Positions 1 through 8,646 of a DNA stretch of 24,234 nt are shown piece after piece. A program made the position numbers and the translations under genes. The notes beneath the pieces were generated by a model. That model did not search any database, had not been told where the DNA came from, and was given only the letters and a program-made list of their open reading frames with translations. The stretch comes from JAZDDE01 sp039714435. GTDB lineage: Bacteria; Gemmatimonadota; Gemmatimonadetes; Palauibacterales; Palauibacteraceae. The stretch is from assembly GCA_039714435.1 (NCBI GenBank), contig JBDLJJ010000031.1, forward strand, positions 1-24,234, read 5' to 3'. The stretch's first letter is position 1. Each line of letters opens with the position of its first letter.

Positions 1-1505
1 AGAGCGCCCACATAGGTGCGGCGATGCCCGCGAATGTCGGCCTCGTCACGCGCCCCTCCCAGCGACACCCGTACGTACTGCCGGCCCATGGCCTCCGCGA
101 TCGACTGCGCGATGGAGGTCTTTCCGACGCCCGGAGGGCCGATAAAGAGAAGCGTTGAGCCGTGGCGGTCGTCTCGCTGGCCGCCGGTCCTGGGCTCGCC
201 GGCTTCGGCGGACTCGCCCGCCTTGGCAGCCTCGGGTTCGCTAACCTCATCCTCGCTGACTTCAGACTCGGCTGCTTCGGCCGCCGATTCTGCCGCTTCT
301 TCCGCTGCTCTCTGGCTCTGCAGAGACCGGACCGCCAGAAAGTCGAGAACGCGATCCTTCACGTCCTGCAGCCCGAAGTGGTCCCGGTCGAGCACTTCCT
401 CGGCCAGTTTCAGGTCGATGTCGTCCTCGGAGCGCACATTCCAGGGCAGTTCCGCAATCGTCTCCAGGTAGGTACGAATCACCTGCGATTCAGCTGACTC
501 GCGTGGGACACGCTCGAGACGGCTCAATTCCCGGTCGACCTCTTTTCGGGCTTCCTCCCCGAGTTCCAGCGCCTGCAGCCGCTCACGAAGCTCGGCTACG
601 GCCTCCGAATCGACATCGTCTCCCAGTTCCTCCTGGATCGCCTTCATTTGCTCTCGCAGGAAGACTTCCCGCTGCCGCTCTCCCAGCTCCTCCTGCACTT
701 TGGTGCGAATCTGGGCCTGCGCCTCGAGGACCCCTATCTGGCGCTGAAGATGCAATAGCAGCCGGCGCAGCCGATCCTCCACTGAAACCGTCTCGAGAAG
801 CTCCTGCTTCTGCGCCACATCCATCTCGGTGTAGAACGTCACGAGATCCGCCAGTTCGCCGCCGCTGGAGATTCCCCCCAGCAGATGATCCACGATCTCC
901 TTCGGGACTCCGCGGAGCCGGCTTACCTCGTGAGCTCTCTCGCGCACTTCCCGGTACAGGGCCGTAAAAGCGGACTCCTCCGCATCCAGTGGTGGAAATT
1001 CGACCATACGGCGTACGACCGCTTCAATACGGCCGTCCCGCTCGGTGTACTCTAGCGCCACGCCGCGGCCCTCGCCCTGGACTACCAATTGCACGCCGCC
1101 GGGCATTCTCTGAAGCTGCGCAATGCGGCAGATCGTACCGATTCGGTACAGTCCGTCGGGGTCCGGTTCCTCGATCTCCGTATCCCGCTGCGCGACCGCG
1201 AAGATCAGCTTGTTGCCATCGACAGCTGTATCAACGGCTTTGAGGGTCTTGGCGCGGCCGGCCGCGATAGGAGCCGCAACGGCCGGGAAGACGACCGTGC
1301 CGCGCAGCGGGAGCACCGGGAGAGTCAGGCGGCTTTGTTCTGTGGTGGACTCGTCGTCCGCTTCTTCGCCGCCGCCATCGCTTTCGCCGCCGCCATCGCT
1401 TTCGCCGCTGCCATCGTTTCCTGCTTCATCCCACACGATTTCCACATCGTCAACGTGCCAGTCCCATGGCGATGATATATTCTGCCCACTCATTTCGTCG
1501 TACAT
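1..1505 (-). CDS. lon: Lon ATP-dependent protease, 5' part (runs off left edge)
   Basis: Lon is a cytoplasmic AAA+ serine protease that degrades misfolded and regulatory proteins. About 501 codons are visible; the rest of the ATPase and the whole protease domain lie beyond base 1. In order: an acidic Gly/Ser/Glu-rich N-terminal extension (residues 1-59), the Lon N domain starting LTLPVLPLRG (from residue 60), the conserved coiled-coil region with QEELGERQREVFLREQMKAI, the FLAVRSLQ segment, a low-complexity insertion (about residues 397-451), then Walker A GPPGVGKT (residues 456-463; bases 117-140). Walker A sits about 100 residues later than in E. coli Lon because of the extension and the insertion. 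An in-frame stop at 1575-1577 bounds the gene. The start is ATG 1505 or ATG 1493; neither has a good Shine-Dalgarno. TATATT (1518-1513) lies 7 nt before ATG 1505, so a very short or absent leader is possible. Divergent from the gene at 1600. Confidence 0.95.
   Translation of the reverse strand, partial: MYDEMSGQNISSPWDWHVDDVEIVWDEAGNDGSGESDGGGESDGGGEEADDESTTEQSRLTLPVLPLRGTVVFPAVAAPIAAGRAKTLKAVDTAVDGNKLIFAVAQRDTEIEEPDPDGLYRIGTICRIAQLQRMPGGVQLVVQGEGRGVALEYTERDGRIEAVVRRMVEFPPLDAEESAFTALYREVRERAHEVSRLRGVPKEIVDHLLGGISSGGELADLVTFYTEMDVAQKQELLETVSVEDRLRRLLLHLQRQIGVLEAQAQIRTKVQEELGERQREVFLREQMKAIQEELGDDVDSEAVAELRERLQALELGEEARKEVDRELSRLERVPRESAESQVIRTYLETIAELPWNVRSEDDIDLKLAEEVLDRDHFGLQDVKDRVLDFLAVRSLQSQRAAEEAAESAAEAAESEVSEDEVSEPEAAKAGESAEAGEPRTGGQRDDRHGSTLLFIGPPGVGKTSIAQSIAEAMGRQYVRVSLGGARDEADIRGHRRTYVGA
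153..317 (-). other. Ala/Glu-rich insertion in Lon before Walker A
   Basis: About 55 codons between FLAVRSLQ and LLFIGPPGVGKT encode a low-complexity acidic segment: first an Ala/Glu helix-like stretch (AAEEAAESAAEAAESE), then Ser/Glu/Pro, then a Gly/Arg/Asp tail (TGGQRDDRHGST). In typical Lon proteins this junction is a linker of roughly ten residues. The reading frame stays open through it and the conserved sequence resumes immediately, so it is an in-frame insertion and not a frameshift. Confidence 0.85.
1359..1412 (-). repeat. 18-bp tandem repeat in the lon N-terminus
   Basis: Three consecutive 18-bp units at 1359-1376 (degenerate), 1377-1394 and 1395-1412. The last two differ by one base. 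In the lon frame they encode the repeated peptide GESDGG within the acidic extension. A unit length divisible by three means unit gain or loss would keep the frame. Confidence 0.75.
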
Positions 1506-1599
1506 AAGATCCAATATAAGTTCAACAACGCGAAGCCAGGGAACCGCCAGCAGGTGCCAGCGTTTCCAGAGCGATCAGTCAAGCTAAGAGCAGCCTACA

Positions 1600-3012
1600 A
1601 TGTGCATGAAGTGCGCCGAGGAAACAGGCCCGATATTGCCACCATCACGCCACACTGGCAGACAATTTGGCAGTGTAGAGCGTTGGCTGCGCCATACGGG
1701 CATAATGGTCGGCTACGCGCTCCTCGGGTCGGCGTTTCTTGGGACTTCATCAGGTACCCCCGTTCTGCTGGCTCAGGATCTCGAGCAAGACCGGTTGGCT
1801 CGGGCCGACTCGGCTAGAGCGGCGCTTGTACGGCCGCCTGCCAAGCCCCCAGCTGATTTTACGACAGTTCTCGAGGTGCCGTTCAAGATCATCGGATTTC
1901 CCTTTCTTGTCTTGACAGAAGGGCTTGGTTTCGCGGCGGGCCAGCTGACTCTGCCGAGGCCGCCGAGTCCAATCGTGGCCGCCATTCGGGGTCTGGCGGA
2001 GGATGGCCTGACGATCGGAGTCTCTCCGTCCATAGGACCCCGGAGCGGGTTCGGCGCCACGCTCAGTCTGTCCCGTTTTGAGCCTTTCTACGCCACCAGC
2101 GGATGGTCGGTGCGCGGATCCAGACAGCACTCAGCCGGAGTCCGCCTGGGTGATTGGCCCAAAGGCAACCAGATCGACGTTGGGTGGTCGTTCCAGCACG
2201 ATGCGAGCCCGCGTTTCTGGGGGGTCGGATCTTCAACGACCCCTGACCTCCTGTCAGAATACGAGCGCGAACATCAGACGGCCGGAGCCTCGGGGCGCTA
2301 CTGGCTGCACCCCTCGGTCGGGCTTCAGGCGCACCTCCGATACGAGATCTTCAAGGCCACCGACCTGGTCGGAACTGACGACCCTACCGTGGGCCAGACA
2401 TTCGGGCCGATCTTCGGACTGGGTGAGACAACGGAGTACGTCGTGGCCGGGGGCAGCCTGCTGCTCGATTTTACGAATCGGGTGGGATTTCAGACTCGGG
2501 GTGTGAGGCTACAGTTCGACGCCTCCACGTACCGCGGTGCGGACGAGACAGATTCCGATTTTCATCGGATAGGCGGGTCAGCCAACGTCTACCTGCCGCT
2601 GAATCCGCGGCAAACGCTGGCCATCCGCGGCCAGCTGTCCACGCTGCGTGACGACGGCGCCGTGGGTAGCGACGGAATTCCCTTCTATTTGCTCAATACG
2701 CTGGGCGGATCCCGGAGCTCTAGAGGTTTTCGCACCGACCGGTTCACCGATACCGATCTCGTGGCCTTCATGGGAGAATGGCGCTACGAAGTATGGCAGG
2801 AACTGCAGTCCAGAGCTCGAATGGAGTTCTTCATCTTCTTGGACGAAGGGGCGGTCGCGAGCCGGCTCGGCGATGTGACCAGTGCTGACTGGCATACCTC
2901 GTACGGGCTAGGGGTCAGGTTCGCCACGGTCGATGGACTTGCTTTCGCCACGTTTCTCGGATTCAGTGACGAGCAGACCCGTCTCGGATTCAAAACGGGA
3001 TGGCCGTTCTGA
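1600..3012 (+). CDS. Omp85/BamA-type outer-membrane beta-barrel protein without POTRA domains
   Basis: A 470-residue predicted outer-membrane protein. A basic, long n-region is followed by a hydrophobic core (about residues 34-50) and a plausible cleavage after VLLA (about residue 58), so it is probably exported. The rest is dominated by alternating beta-strand patterns. Omp85 hallmarks are visible: the loop-6 RGF motif in GGSRSSRGFRTDRF (residues 369-382), the following strand EWRYEVWQEL, FIFLDEGAVA, and a C-terminal Phe (GWPF) typical of barrels folded by the BAM complex. There is no room for POTRA repeats, so it resembles surface-antigen/D15 barrel-only members rather than BamA itself. ATG 1600 or 1606 keeps the charged n-region; ATG 1705 would remove it and is less likely. 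The stop overlaps the next gene's ATG (TGATG at 3010-3014), so the pair is probably translationally coupled. Substrate unknown. Confidence 0.8.
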   Translation: MCMKCAEETGPILPPSRHTGRQFGSVERWLRHTGIMVGYALLGSAFLGTSSGTPVLLAQDLEQDRLARADSARAALVRPPAKPPADFTTVLEVPFKIIGFPFLVLTEGLGFAAGQLTLPRPPSPIVAAIRGLAEDGLTIGVSPSIGPRSGFGATLSLSRFEPFYATSGWSVRGSRQHSAGVRLGDWPKGNQIDVGWSFQHDASPRFWGVGSSTTPDLLSEYEREHQTAGASGRYWLHPSVGLQAHLRYEIFKATDLVGTDDPTVGQTFGPIFGLGETTEYVVAGGSLLLDFTNRVGFQTRGVRLQFDASTYRGADETDSDFHRIGGSANVYLPLNPRQTLAIRGQLSTLRDDGAVGSDGIPFYLLNTLGGSRSSRGFRTDRFTDTDLVAFMGEWRYEVWQELQSRARMEFFIFLDEGAVASRLGDVTSADWHTSYGLGVRFATVDGLAFATFLGFSDEQTRLGFKTGWPF

Positions 3013-4733
3013 TGCGGGGATCGAGACTGGAAGCCTCTCGTGCGGCCGGCTGGCTGGCTCTACTGGTCGCTGCTGCGCTTTCCGCCTGCGGCGGTAGCCG
3101 GGCGCCATTCCCTCTTGGCCCGGAGCCGATCGCGTACGCGGATACGTTTCCGATCCTGGAGCCTGCCGAGCGCGAGCTTCCGGAGGCCCCGACAATAATC
3201 CGTGGGGCGTTCGGCGGAGAGGTGTCGCGTGTCATCAGCCCCCGGAGCTGGTTGGGGACGGGACATGAAGCGCTAAACGTGACGCGCCTGGACGACGTCG
3301 TGAATTCGGCCTGGTTCGAGCAACGAAACGGCCGTGATCAAATGACGCCGAACGAAGTATGGCGCGGCGCTTCCACGGTTACCGGACCCGATACAAGCCG
3401 GATTATCGAAGTCATTGCGGGAAAGGCCCAGGGCATTTCTCCGGGCTTCACGGTGCGGGACGCGCGTGGCGACCGATACCTGTTCAAGTTTGACCCGCAG
3501 GGTTTCTTGCACCTGAGCAGTGCGGCCGCCGTGATAGCGAACCGGCTGTTCTACGCGGCCGGATACCACACGCCGGAGGATTACATCGTGGTCTTCGACC
3601 GCGACCGCCTGCGGCTGCGTGAGGGTTCCCGTATCACGATGGCCGACCATAACAAGCGGCCCATGACAGACGACGATATCAGCGCGGTGCTGGACCTCGT
3701 CGACCCGCTGCCTGACGGTAGGTATCTGGCTGTGGCCAGCAAGTTCGTCCCGGGCATTCCCAAAGGTCCGTTCTATTTTGAAGGCGTTCGCGGGGACGAC
3801 CCGAACGACTACTACCATCACGAGTTCCGCCGCGAGCTGCGGGGCCTGTACGTCGTGTCGTCCTGGCTGAACCACGTGGACATGCGGTTCGCCAACACCC
3901 TCGACGCCTATGTGCAGCCTGGCTACCTGCGCCACTACCTGATCGATTTCGCGGCCTCGCTGGGTAGCGGCACGATTCGTCCGCACAATGCGCGGGAGGG
4001 CATGGAGTACAACTTTGATTTCTGGCCCTGGGTAGGCCGTATCGTCACGCTCGGATTCTACAGCATGGGCTGGGAGGGTAGTGAGCAGCAATTACTCGAT
4101 CCGTCGCTAGGCTGGCTTCCGGTCGAGGACTTCGATCCCGAGGACTGGAAGGCGAACTGGCCCAATGGAGCTTTCGTAAGCGCCACGCTGCGAGACAAGT
4201 ATTGGGGGGCCAAGCTGGTAGCCTCGTTCACCGATGAGCAGATCGTGGCCGCGGTCTCGGCCGGCCGGCTCCCGACCCAGGCCGCCGCCGACACGCTGGC
4301 TAAGATCATCCAGCATCGCCGCGACAAGATCGTGCGCCAATGGTACGGGAGCGTTACACCCATCGAGCGTGTCGAGTTGGTCGCCGCGGAGAGTGGCGCG
4401 GTACAGATATCGTTCGACGACCTGGCGATTCAGGAGAAGATACCGGGCGCGGACGACGCGGAGTATGTTTGGGAATTCGAGCACCGGGACGAGGGCCGTA
4501 GTGGGCAAGGAACAGCGCGGGCCGTGCCTGGCCAGGTGAGTCAGACCATAAGCCTTACGGGACTACGCGCTTTGAACGCCGAGTCCGGCTCTGGCTCGGC
4601 ATCCGCTGAGGCGTCCTCGATCGCTAGGTTAAAGGTCACGGTGCGGCGCGCGGCCGGAGCAACCGGTCAGCCAGCTACGGTCCATCTCCTTTGGGATGGC
4701 AGCCAATACACGATCGCCGGGCTTCAGCACTAG
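3012..4733 (+). CDS. Lipoprotein with protein/PI-kinase-like motifs, function unknown
   Basis: A 573-residue predicted lipoprotein. The signal peptide ends in the lipobox LSAC, with Cys at residue 26. The body has motifs in the order of an atypical kinase fold: a lysine strand RYLFKFDP (K about 159), a helix plus GYHTPEDYIVV as in a kinase N-lobe, then SWLNHVDMRFANTL (Asp 290, Asn 295, the D-x4-N spacing of PI3/4-kinase DRHxxN loops), and HYLIDFAASLGSG (Asp 312), which resembles IDFGxxLG. The usual third Gly is Ala, and no clear alpha-C Glu is seen (SSAAAVIANRLF). From about residue 445 there is a beta-rich C-terminal region of about 125 residues. Start ATG 3012 is chosen because it overlaps the upstream stop (TGATG); ATG 3000 is an alternative. 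IspH follows after 3 bp. Kinase activity is inference; the family is usually left as hypothetical. Confidence 0.7.
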   Translation: MRGSRLEASRAAGWLALLVAAALSACGGSRAPFPLGPEPIAYADTFPILEPAERELPEAPTIIRGAFGGEVSRVISPRSWLGTGHEALNVTRLDDVVNSAWFEQRNGRDQMTPNEVWRGASTVTGPDTSRIIEVIAGKAQGISPGFTVRDARGDRYLFKFDPQGFLHLSSAAAVIANRLFYAAGYHTPEDYIVVFDRDRLRLREGSRITMADHNKRPMTDDDISAVLDLVDPLPDGRYLAVASKFVPGIPKGPFYFEGVRGDDPNDYYHHEFRRELRGLYVVSSWLNHVDMRFANTLDAYVQPGYLRHYLIDFAASLGSGTIRPHNAREGMEYNFDFWPWVGRIVTLGFYSMGWEGSEQQLLDPSLGWLPVEDFDPEDWKANWPNGAFVSATLRDKYWGAKLVASFTDEQIVAAVSAGRLPTQAAADTLAKIIQHRRDKIVRQWYGSVTPIERVELVAAESGAVQISFDDLAIQEKIPGADDAEYVWEFEHRDEGRSGQGTARAVPGQVSQTISLTGLRALNAESGSGSASAEASSIARLKVTVRRAAGATGQPATVHLLWDGSQYTIAGLQH

Positions 4734-4736
4734 CAC

Positions 4737-5942
4737 ATGGAACAAGACACCTATTTTCGCCGCGGCCTCGGCCTCAAGGCAGAGGTGCAGCCGGCACTCC
4801 GATCTGAGTACGGCAGCGCCCTCGTGCAGGCCATCAAGGATAGTGATTACACCCTGCAGGTAGGCCGAATCCGCTTCCGCCTGGCTCGCAGTCTCGGCTT
4901 CTGTTACGGAGTGGATCGCGCCGTCGAATACGCATACGAGACGTGCCGTAAGTTTCCCGAACGGCACATCTATCTCATCGGCGAAATCATCCACAATCCC
5001 CACGTCAACCAAAAGCTAGTGGAAATGGGTGTCCGCTTCCTGTTTCCGAACGGGTCGGGCGCGTTCGATTTCTCCGGTATCACGCCGGACGATGTCGTGA
5101 TTATTCCCGCCTTCGGTGTGCAGCTGGGAGATTTTCAGGCCCTGCGCGACATCGGCTGCGTTCTCGTCGACACTACTTGCGGTTCAGTGCTGAATGTCTG
5201 GAAGCGAGTCGACACGTACTCGCGAGATGGGTTTACTTCTCTGATTCACGGAAAGCACTATCACGAAGAGACTCGCGCTACGAGTTCGCAGGTGGAGCGA
5301 CATCCAGGGGGGCATTACCTGATCGTGCGAAACATGGCCGAAACGGAACAAGTCTGCGCTTTTATCCGGGGCGAAATCGACAGCGGCGCGTTCCTGCATA
5401 GCTTCGCGGAACGGTGCTCGGAAGGATTCGATCCAAACCGGGATCTCGGCCGCGTGGGAGTGGCCAATCAGACGACCATGCTGGCCTCGGAGTCGCTGGC
5501 GATCGCTCATAGGATCGGCGAGGCGCTCGCCGGCCGCTACGGAGAGGAGTCGCTGCCCGATCGCTTCAGGAGTTTTGATACGATTTGCTCAGCGACTCAG
5601 GATCGTCAGGACGCGGTGCTGGAACTCATGGCCGACCCACCTGATCTGATGATTGTCGTGGGAGGATACAACTCCAGCAACACGAACCACCTCGCTCATC
5701 TGTGCTCCGAAAGCACCTCTACGTTCCATATTGAGAGTGCGCTGTGCATCGACCCGGAAGCCGGAACGATCGATCACAAGCAGATCATGGGCGAGAAGCA
5801 TTTCACAGACGATGATTGGATCCCCGCCGGACATGTGGAAATAGGCCTTACGGCTGGAGCCTCGACGCCGGACAGCCTTATCGGCGAGACCATGGAACGA
5901 GTCCTGTCGCTCGTTGGCGAGGATTGGAGCCCCGCCGGCTAG
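4737..5942 (+). CDS. ispH: 4-hydroxy-3-methylbut-2-enyl diphosphate reductase (IspH/LytB)
   Basis: Catalyses the last step of the MEP isoprenoid pathway, converting HMBPP to IPP and DMAPP with an Fe-S cluster. The three cluster cysteines are visible: GFCYGVDRA (Cys56), VDTTCGSV (Cys148) and DTICSATQDRQ (Cys284). The HMBPP-pocket segments IIHNPHVN, HGKHYHEET and NSSNTNHL are also present. At 401 residues it is of the long type seen in cyanobacteria and some other phyla, rather than the roughly 310-residue E. coli form. ATG 4737 follows the preceding stop by 3 bp, so it is probably cotranscribed with the barrel and lipoprotein genes. It ends in TAG inside a CTAG shared with the convergent argH stop. 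Confidence 0.95.
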   Translation: MEQDTYFRRGLGLKAEVQPALRSEYGSALVQAIKDSDYTLQVGRIRFRLARSLGFCYGVDRAVEYAYETCRKFPERHIYLIGEIIHNPHVNQKLVEMGVRFLFPNGSGAFDFSGITPDDVVIIPAFGVQLGDFQALRDIGCVLVDTTCGSVLNVWKRVDTYSRDGFTSLIHGKHYHEETRATSSQVERHPGGHYLIVRNMAETEQVCAFIRGEIDSGAFLHSFAERCSEGFDPNRDLGRVGVANQTTMLASESLAIAHRIGEALAGRYGEESLPDRFRSFDTICSATQDRQDAVLELMADPPDLMIVVGGYNSSNTNHLAHLCSESTSTFHIESALCIDPEAGTIDHKQIMGEKHFTDDDWIPAGHVEIGLTAGASTPDSLIGETMERVLSLVGEDWSPAG

Positions 5943-7354
5943 GCGACTCCGGGTATCCCGGTCTGGCTCGGTTCTCCGGCTGTGGCCCGTCTGGCCACAG
6001 AGATCTGCTCTTCCACCGCATCACGGCTCGAGCCGGCGCGAGTACTGCGCCGCTCCAGGGCCAGGTCCACGTTCCACAGCCCAGGTGGTAACTCCTCCAG
6101 CGCCGGATGTATGGACCGTCTTTCGTCACTGCTGACTTCAGACAGGTCGACACCTTTGTCTTCCGAGTACCGGACCAGCTCGCCGGTGAGTCGGTGGGCA
6201 TCCGAGAAGCGCAATCCGGTTTCGACAAGATAGTCCGCCACGTCTGTTGCCAGAGTAGAGGTGTCCAGGCACTCATGGCAGCGCTCGACATCGAATTCGA
6301 GCGTTTCGACCGTCCCGCGGATCACCTGCAGACACTGAGAAACTCTACCCTCGGCCTCGAACAGCGCGGTCTTGTCTTCCTGCAGGTCTTTGTTGTATCC
6401 ACTCGGCAGGCCCTTGAGGGCGCTCATCACTCCGGTCAGCAGACCGATCAACTTAGCCCCGGCCGCCCGGGTCAGTTCCGCTCCGTCCGGATTGCGTTTC
6501 TGGGGCATCAGACTCGACCCGGTAGTGAATCGCTCACCGAGTTTGATCAGGCCGAACTCTCGCGTCGAATACACGATCAGATCCTCTGCCAGACGAGACA
6601 GGTCAACCGCCATCTGCGCCCACACGAACAGCGCTTCGGAAACCCAATCACGGCTCTGTACAGCGTCAAGCGAATTCTCGAGTACGACCGCAAAACCGAG
6701 ACTTTCCGCCAGCATGCCCCTGTCGACCGGGACGCTGCTCCCCATGCCGGCGCCCGACCCGAGTGGCATCTGGTTGGCTCGGTCATGCGCATCCCAGACC
6801 CTGTCTCGGCTGCGCTGAAGCGGCCAGAAATGCGACAGGAGCCACACCGCGGCACGCGTCGGCTGTGCGCGCTGCAAGTGGGAGTACGCCGGAAAATGTA
6901 TATCTATAGCCGCCTCGGCGGCTTCAATGAGCGCCTTCTGTACAGCGCGCACTTCCAGATCCGTTCGCTTCAGCGCTTCACGCGTCCACATTCTCGTGTC
7001 TGTGGCCACAACGTCGTTTCGGGATCGTCCAAGCCGGAGCTGACTGGCGAGATCTCCTACCTCCGCCGTAAGCCACCGTTCGATCAGCGTATGGACGTCC
7101 TCATCGGGTTCGTTCTGCGGCGATCCGGTAGCCAGGCGGTCCGCGACCGCCCGCAGGCCAACCTGAAGATCGCGAGCCTCCCCGGCAGTAAGATGTCCCG
7201 CAGCATGCAGGGCCTCGACCCACGCTTGGTCCACCTCGATCTCGTGCGGCCAGAGTCGCCAATCGACCGACAGAGAGTGATTGATGCGGAGCAACTCGGG
7301 CGCCGGCCCGTTCTCGAATCGTCCGCCCCAAAGAGTCAGGTGGTCAGACCCCAT
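5939..7354 (-). CDS. argH: Argininosuccinate lyase
   Basis: Cleaves argininosuccinate to arginine and fumarate, the final step of arginine synthesis, in the cytoplasm. It belongs to the fumarase/aspartase superfamily. The N-terminus has LWGGRF, then DEDVHTLIE and RLGRSRNDVVATD, followed by the family signature GSSLMPQKRNPD (about residue 280), which holds the mobile catalytic-serine loop, and GLPSGYNKDLQEDK. The length of 471 is normal. It starts 3 bp after the argG stop, so argGH are a two-gene transcriptional unit or the end of a longer one. The stop codon overlaps that of convergent ispH (CTAG at 5939-5942), leaving no space for a terminator between them. Confidence 0.97.
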   Translation of the reverse strand: MGSDHLTLWGGRFENGPAPELLRINHSLSVDWRLWPHEIEVDQAWVEALHAAGHLTAGEARDLQVGLRAVADRLATGSPQNEPDEDVHTLIERWLTAEVGDLASQLRLGRSRNDVVATDTRMWTREALKRTDLEVRAVQKALIEAAEAAIDIHFPAYSHLQRAQPTRAAVWLLSHFWPLQRSRDRVWDAHDRANQMPLGSGAGMGSSVPVDRGMLAESLGFAVVLENSLDAVQSRDWVSEALFVWAQMAVDLSRLAEDLIVYSTREFGLIKLGERFTTGSSLMPQKRNPDGAELTRAAGAKLIGLLTGVMSALKGLPSGYNKDLQEDKTALFEAEGRVSQCLQVIRGTVETLEFDVERCHECLDTSTLATDVADYLVETGLRFSDAHRLTGELVRYSEDKGVDLSEVSSDERRSIHPALEELPPGLWNVDLALERRSTRAGSSRDAVEEQISVARRATAGEPSQTGIPGVA

Positions 7355-7357
7355 CTA

Positions 7358-8605
7358 TCAGTTTCCAGTCGTGCCCGACCGGCGCAGTGGCACTGATGCT
7401 CCTGCGCTGTTTCCACCTCGAATCCGATACGGTAGGCTCTTGAGCCGGATGAACCCGGAGGCGTCCGCGTGGTCGTACAGGTCACTGGCCTCGAACGTGG
7501 CATATTCCTCCCGATACAGACCCGACCTGGCCTCCCTCCCGGCGACGGAAATGTTGCCGCGGCACAGCCTCAGTCTCACACTGCCCGTGACCAGCGACTG
7601 GGTGGTTCGTATGAAGGCGTCCAGCGCCTCCCGTTCCGTTCCCCACCATCTGCCTTCGTAGACCAGCCGGCCGTACCTGGGAGCCAATTCGTCCTTCAGC
7701 TCCAGAGTGTTCTGATCCAGAACCAGTTGCTCCAGTTCGCTATGAGCGGTGTGCAGAAGTGTGCCTCCGGGCGTCTCGTAGATTCCCCGCGACTTGAGAC
7801 CCACGATTCGGTCCTCGATCACATCCACGCGTCCGATTCCATGTCGTCCGGCCACGGCGTTGAGTCGCTGAAGCAACTCGAGGGGGCTGTACGGCCGGCC
7901 ATCCAGCGAGCAGGGCCGGCCGGAGTCGAATCCGATAACGATCTCCTCGGCCTGCGCTGGAGACGTCTCAGGGTCGGCTGTGAGCATGAACAGGTCCGGG
8001 TCGGGCGCGAGCGATGGGTCCTCCAGAGGGCCGCCCTCGTGCGAAACATGCCAGGCGTTTCTGTCCCGCGAATACTGACTCGTCTTCTTGGGAGGCAGGG
8101 GGACTCCGCGCTGAAGGGCGTACCGCTCAGCGTCCGCACGTCCCCGAATCGACCATTCCCGCCACGGAGCGATGACCCTCAGATGTGGCGCGAACCAGGC
8201 GAACGTCAACTCGAATCGAACCTGATCGTTGCCCTTCCCCGTACAGCCGTGCGCGACCGCATCGGCGCCCACCTCCGCAGCCGCGCGTATCACCTCGCGC
8301 GCGATCAGGGGCCGTGCCATTGCGGTCCCTAGCAGGTACTTCCGTCCGTACACAGCCCCCGACATGAGCGTGGGCCAGACGAATTCACTCACAAACTCCT
8401 GGCGGGCGTCGATAAGTCGGCACGAAGCCGCGCCCGCGCTCAGGGCCCGTTCCTCCAGTCCCTCCAGTTCCTGACTTCCCTGTCCTACGTCCACCGCTAC
8501 GCAGTGGACTTCCGCCCCGTACTCTTCAACCAGCCACGCGACCGCCACAGAAGTATCCAGGCCGCCTGAATAAGCCAGCGCCACACTCTTAATCGGTTGC
8601 CTCAT
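7358..8605 (-). CDS. argG: Argininosuccinate synthase
   Basis: Joins citrulline and aspartate with ATP to give argininosuccinate. The N-terminal ATP-pyrophosphatase P-loop AYSGGLDTSVAVAWL is followed by GQGSQELEGLEERAL, the TGKGNDQVRFEL motif and the IGRVDVIEDRIVGLKSRGIYETPGG region, all typical of ArgG. ATG 8605 gives 415 residues and puts the P-loop where it normally lies; an in-frame GTG 27 bp upstream (8632) is less likely. AGG precedes the ATG by 4 nt. The predicted promoter and paired ARG boxes lie 42-91 bp upstream, which suggests repression by ArgR with arginine. Confidence 0.97.
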   Translation of the reverse strand: MRQPIKSVALAYSGGLDTSVAVAWLVEEYGAEVHCVAVDVGQGSQELEGLEERALSAGAASCRLIDARQEFVSEFVWPTLMSGAVYGRKYLLGTAMARPLIAREVIRAAAEVGADAVAHGCTGKGNDQVRFELTFAWFAPHLRVIAPWREWSIRGRADAERYALQRGVPLPPKKTSQYSRDRNAWHVSHEGGPLEDPSLAPDPDLFMLTADPETSPAQAEEIVIGFDSGRPCSLDGRPYSPLELLQRLNAVAGRHGIGRVDVIEDRIVGLKSRGIYETPGGTLLHTAHSELEQLVLDQNTLELKDELAPRYGRLVYEGRWWGTEREALDAFIRTTQSLVTGSVRLRLCRGNISVAGREARSGLYREEYATFEASDLYDHADASGFIRLKSLPYRIRGGNSAGASVPLRRSGTTGN

Positions 8606-8646
8606 TTGCCTATCCGCTCGAGCAATGTCCACGGTCTACATGTGTT

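Noticed and set aside
6107..7396. A 429-codon open frame on the plus strand
   Set aside because: It is antisense to argH, which has full family motifs. High GC keeps the opposite strand open.
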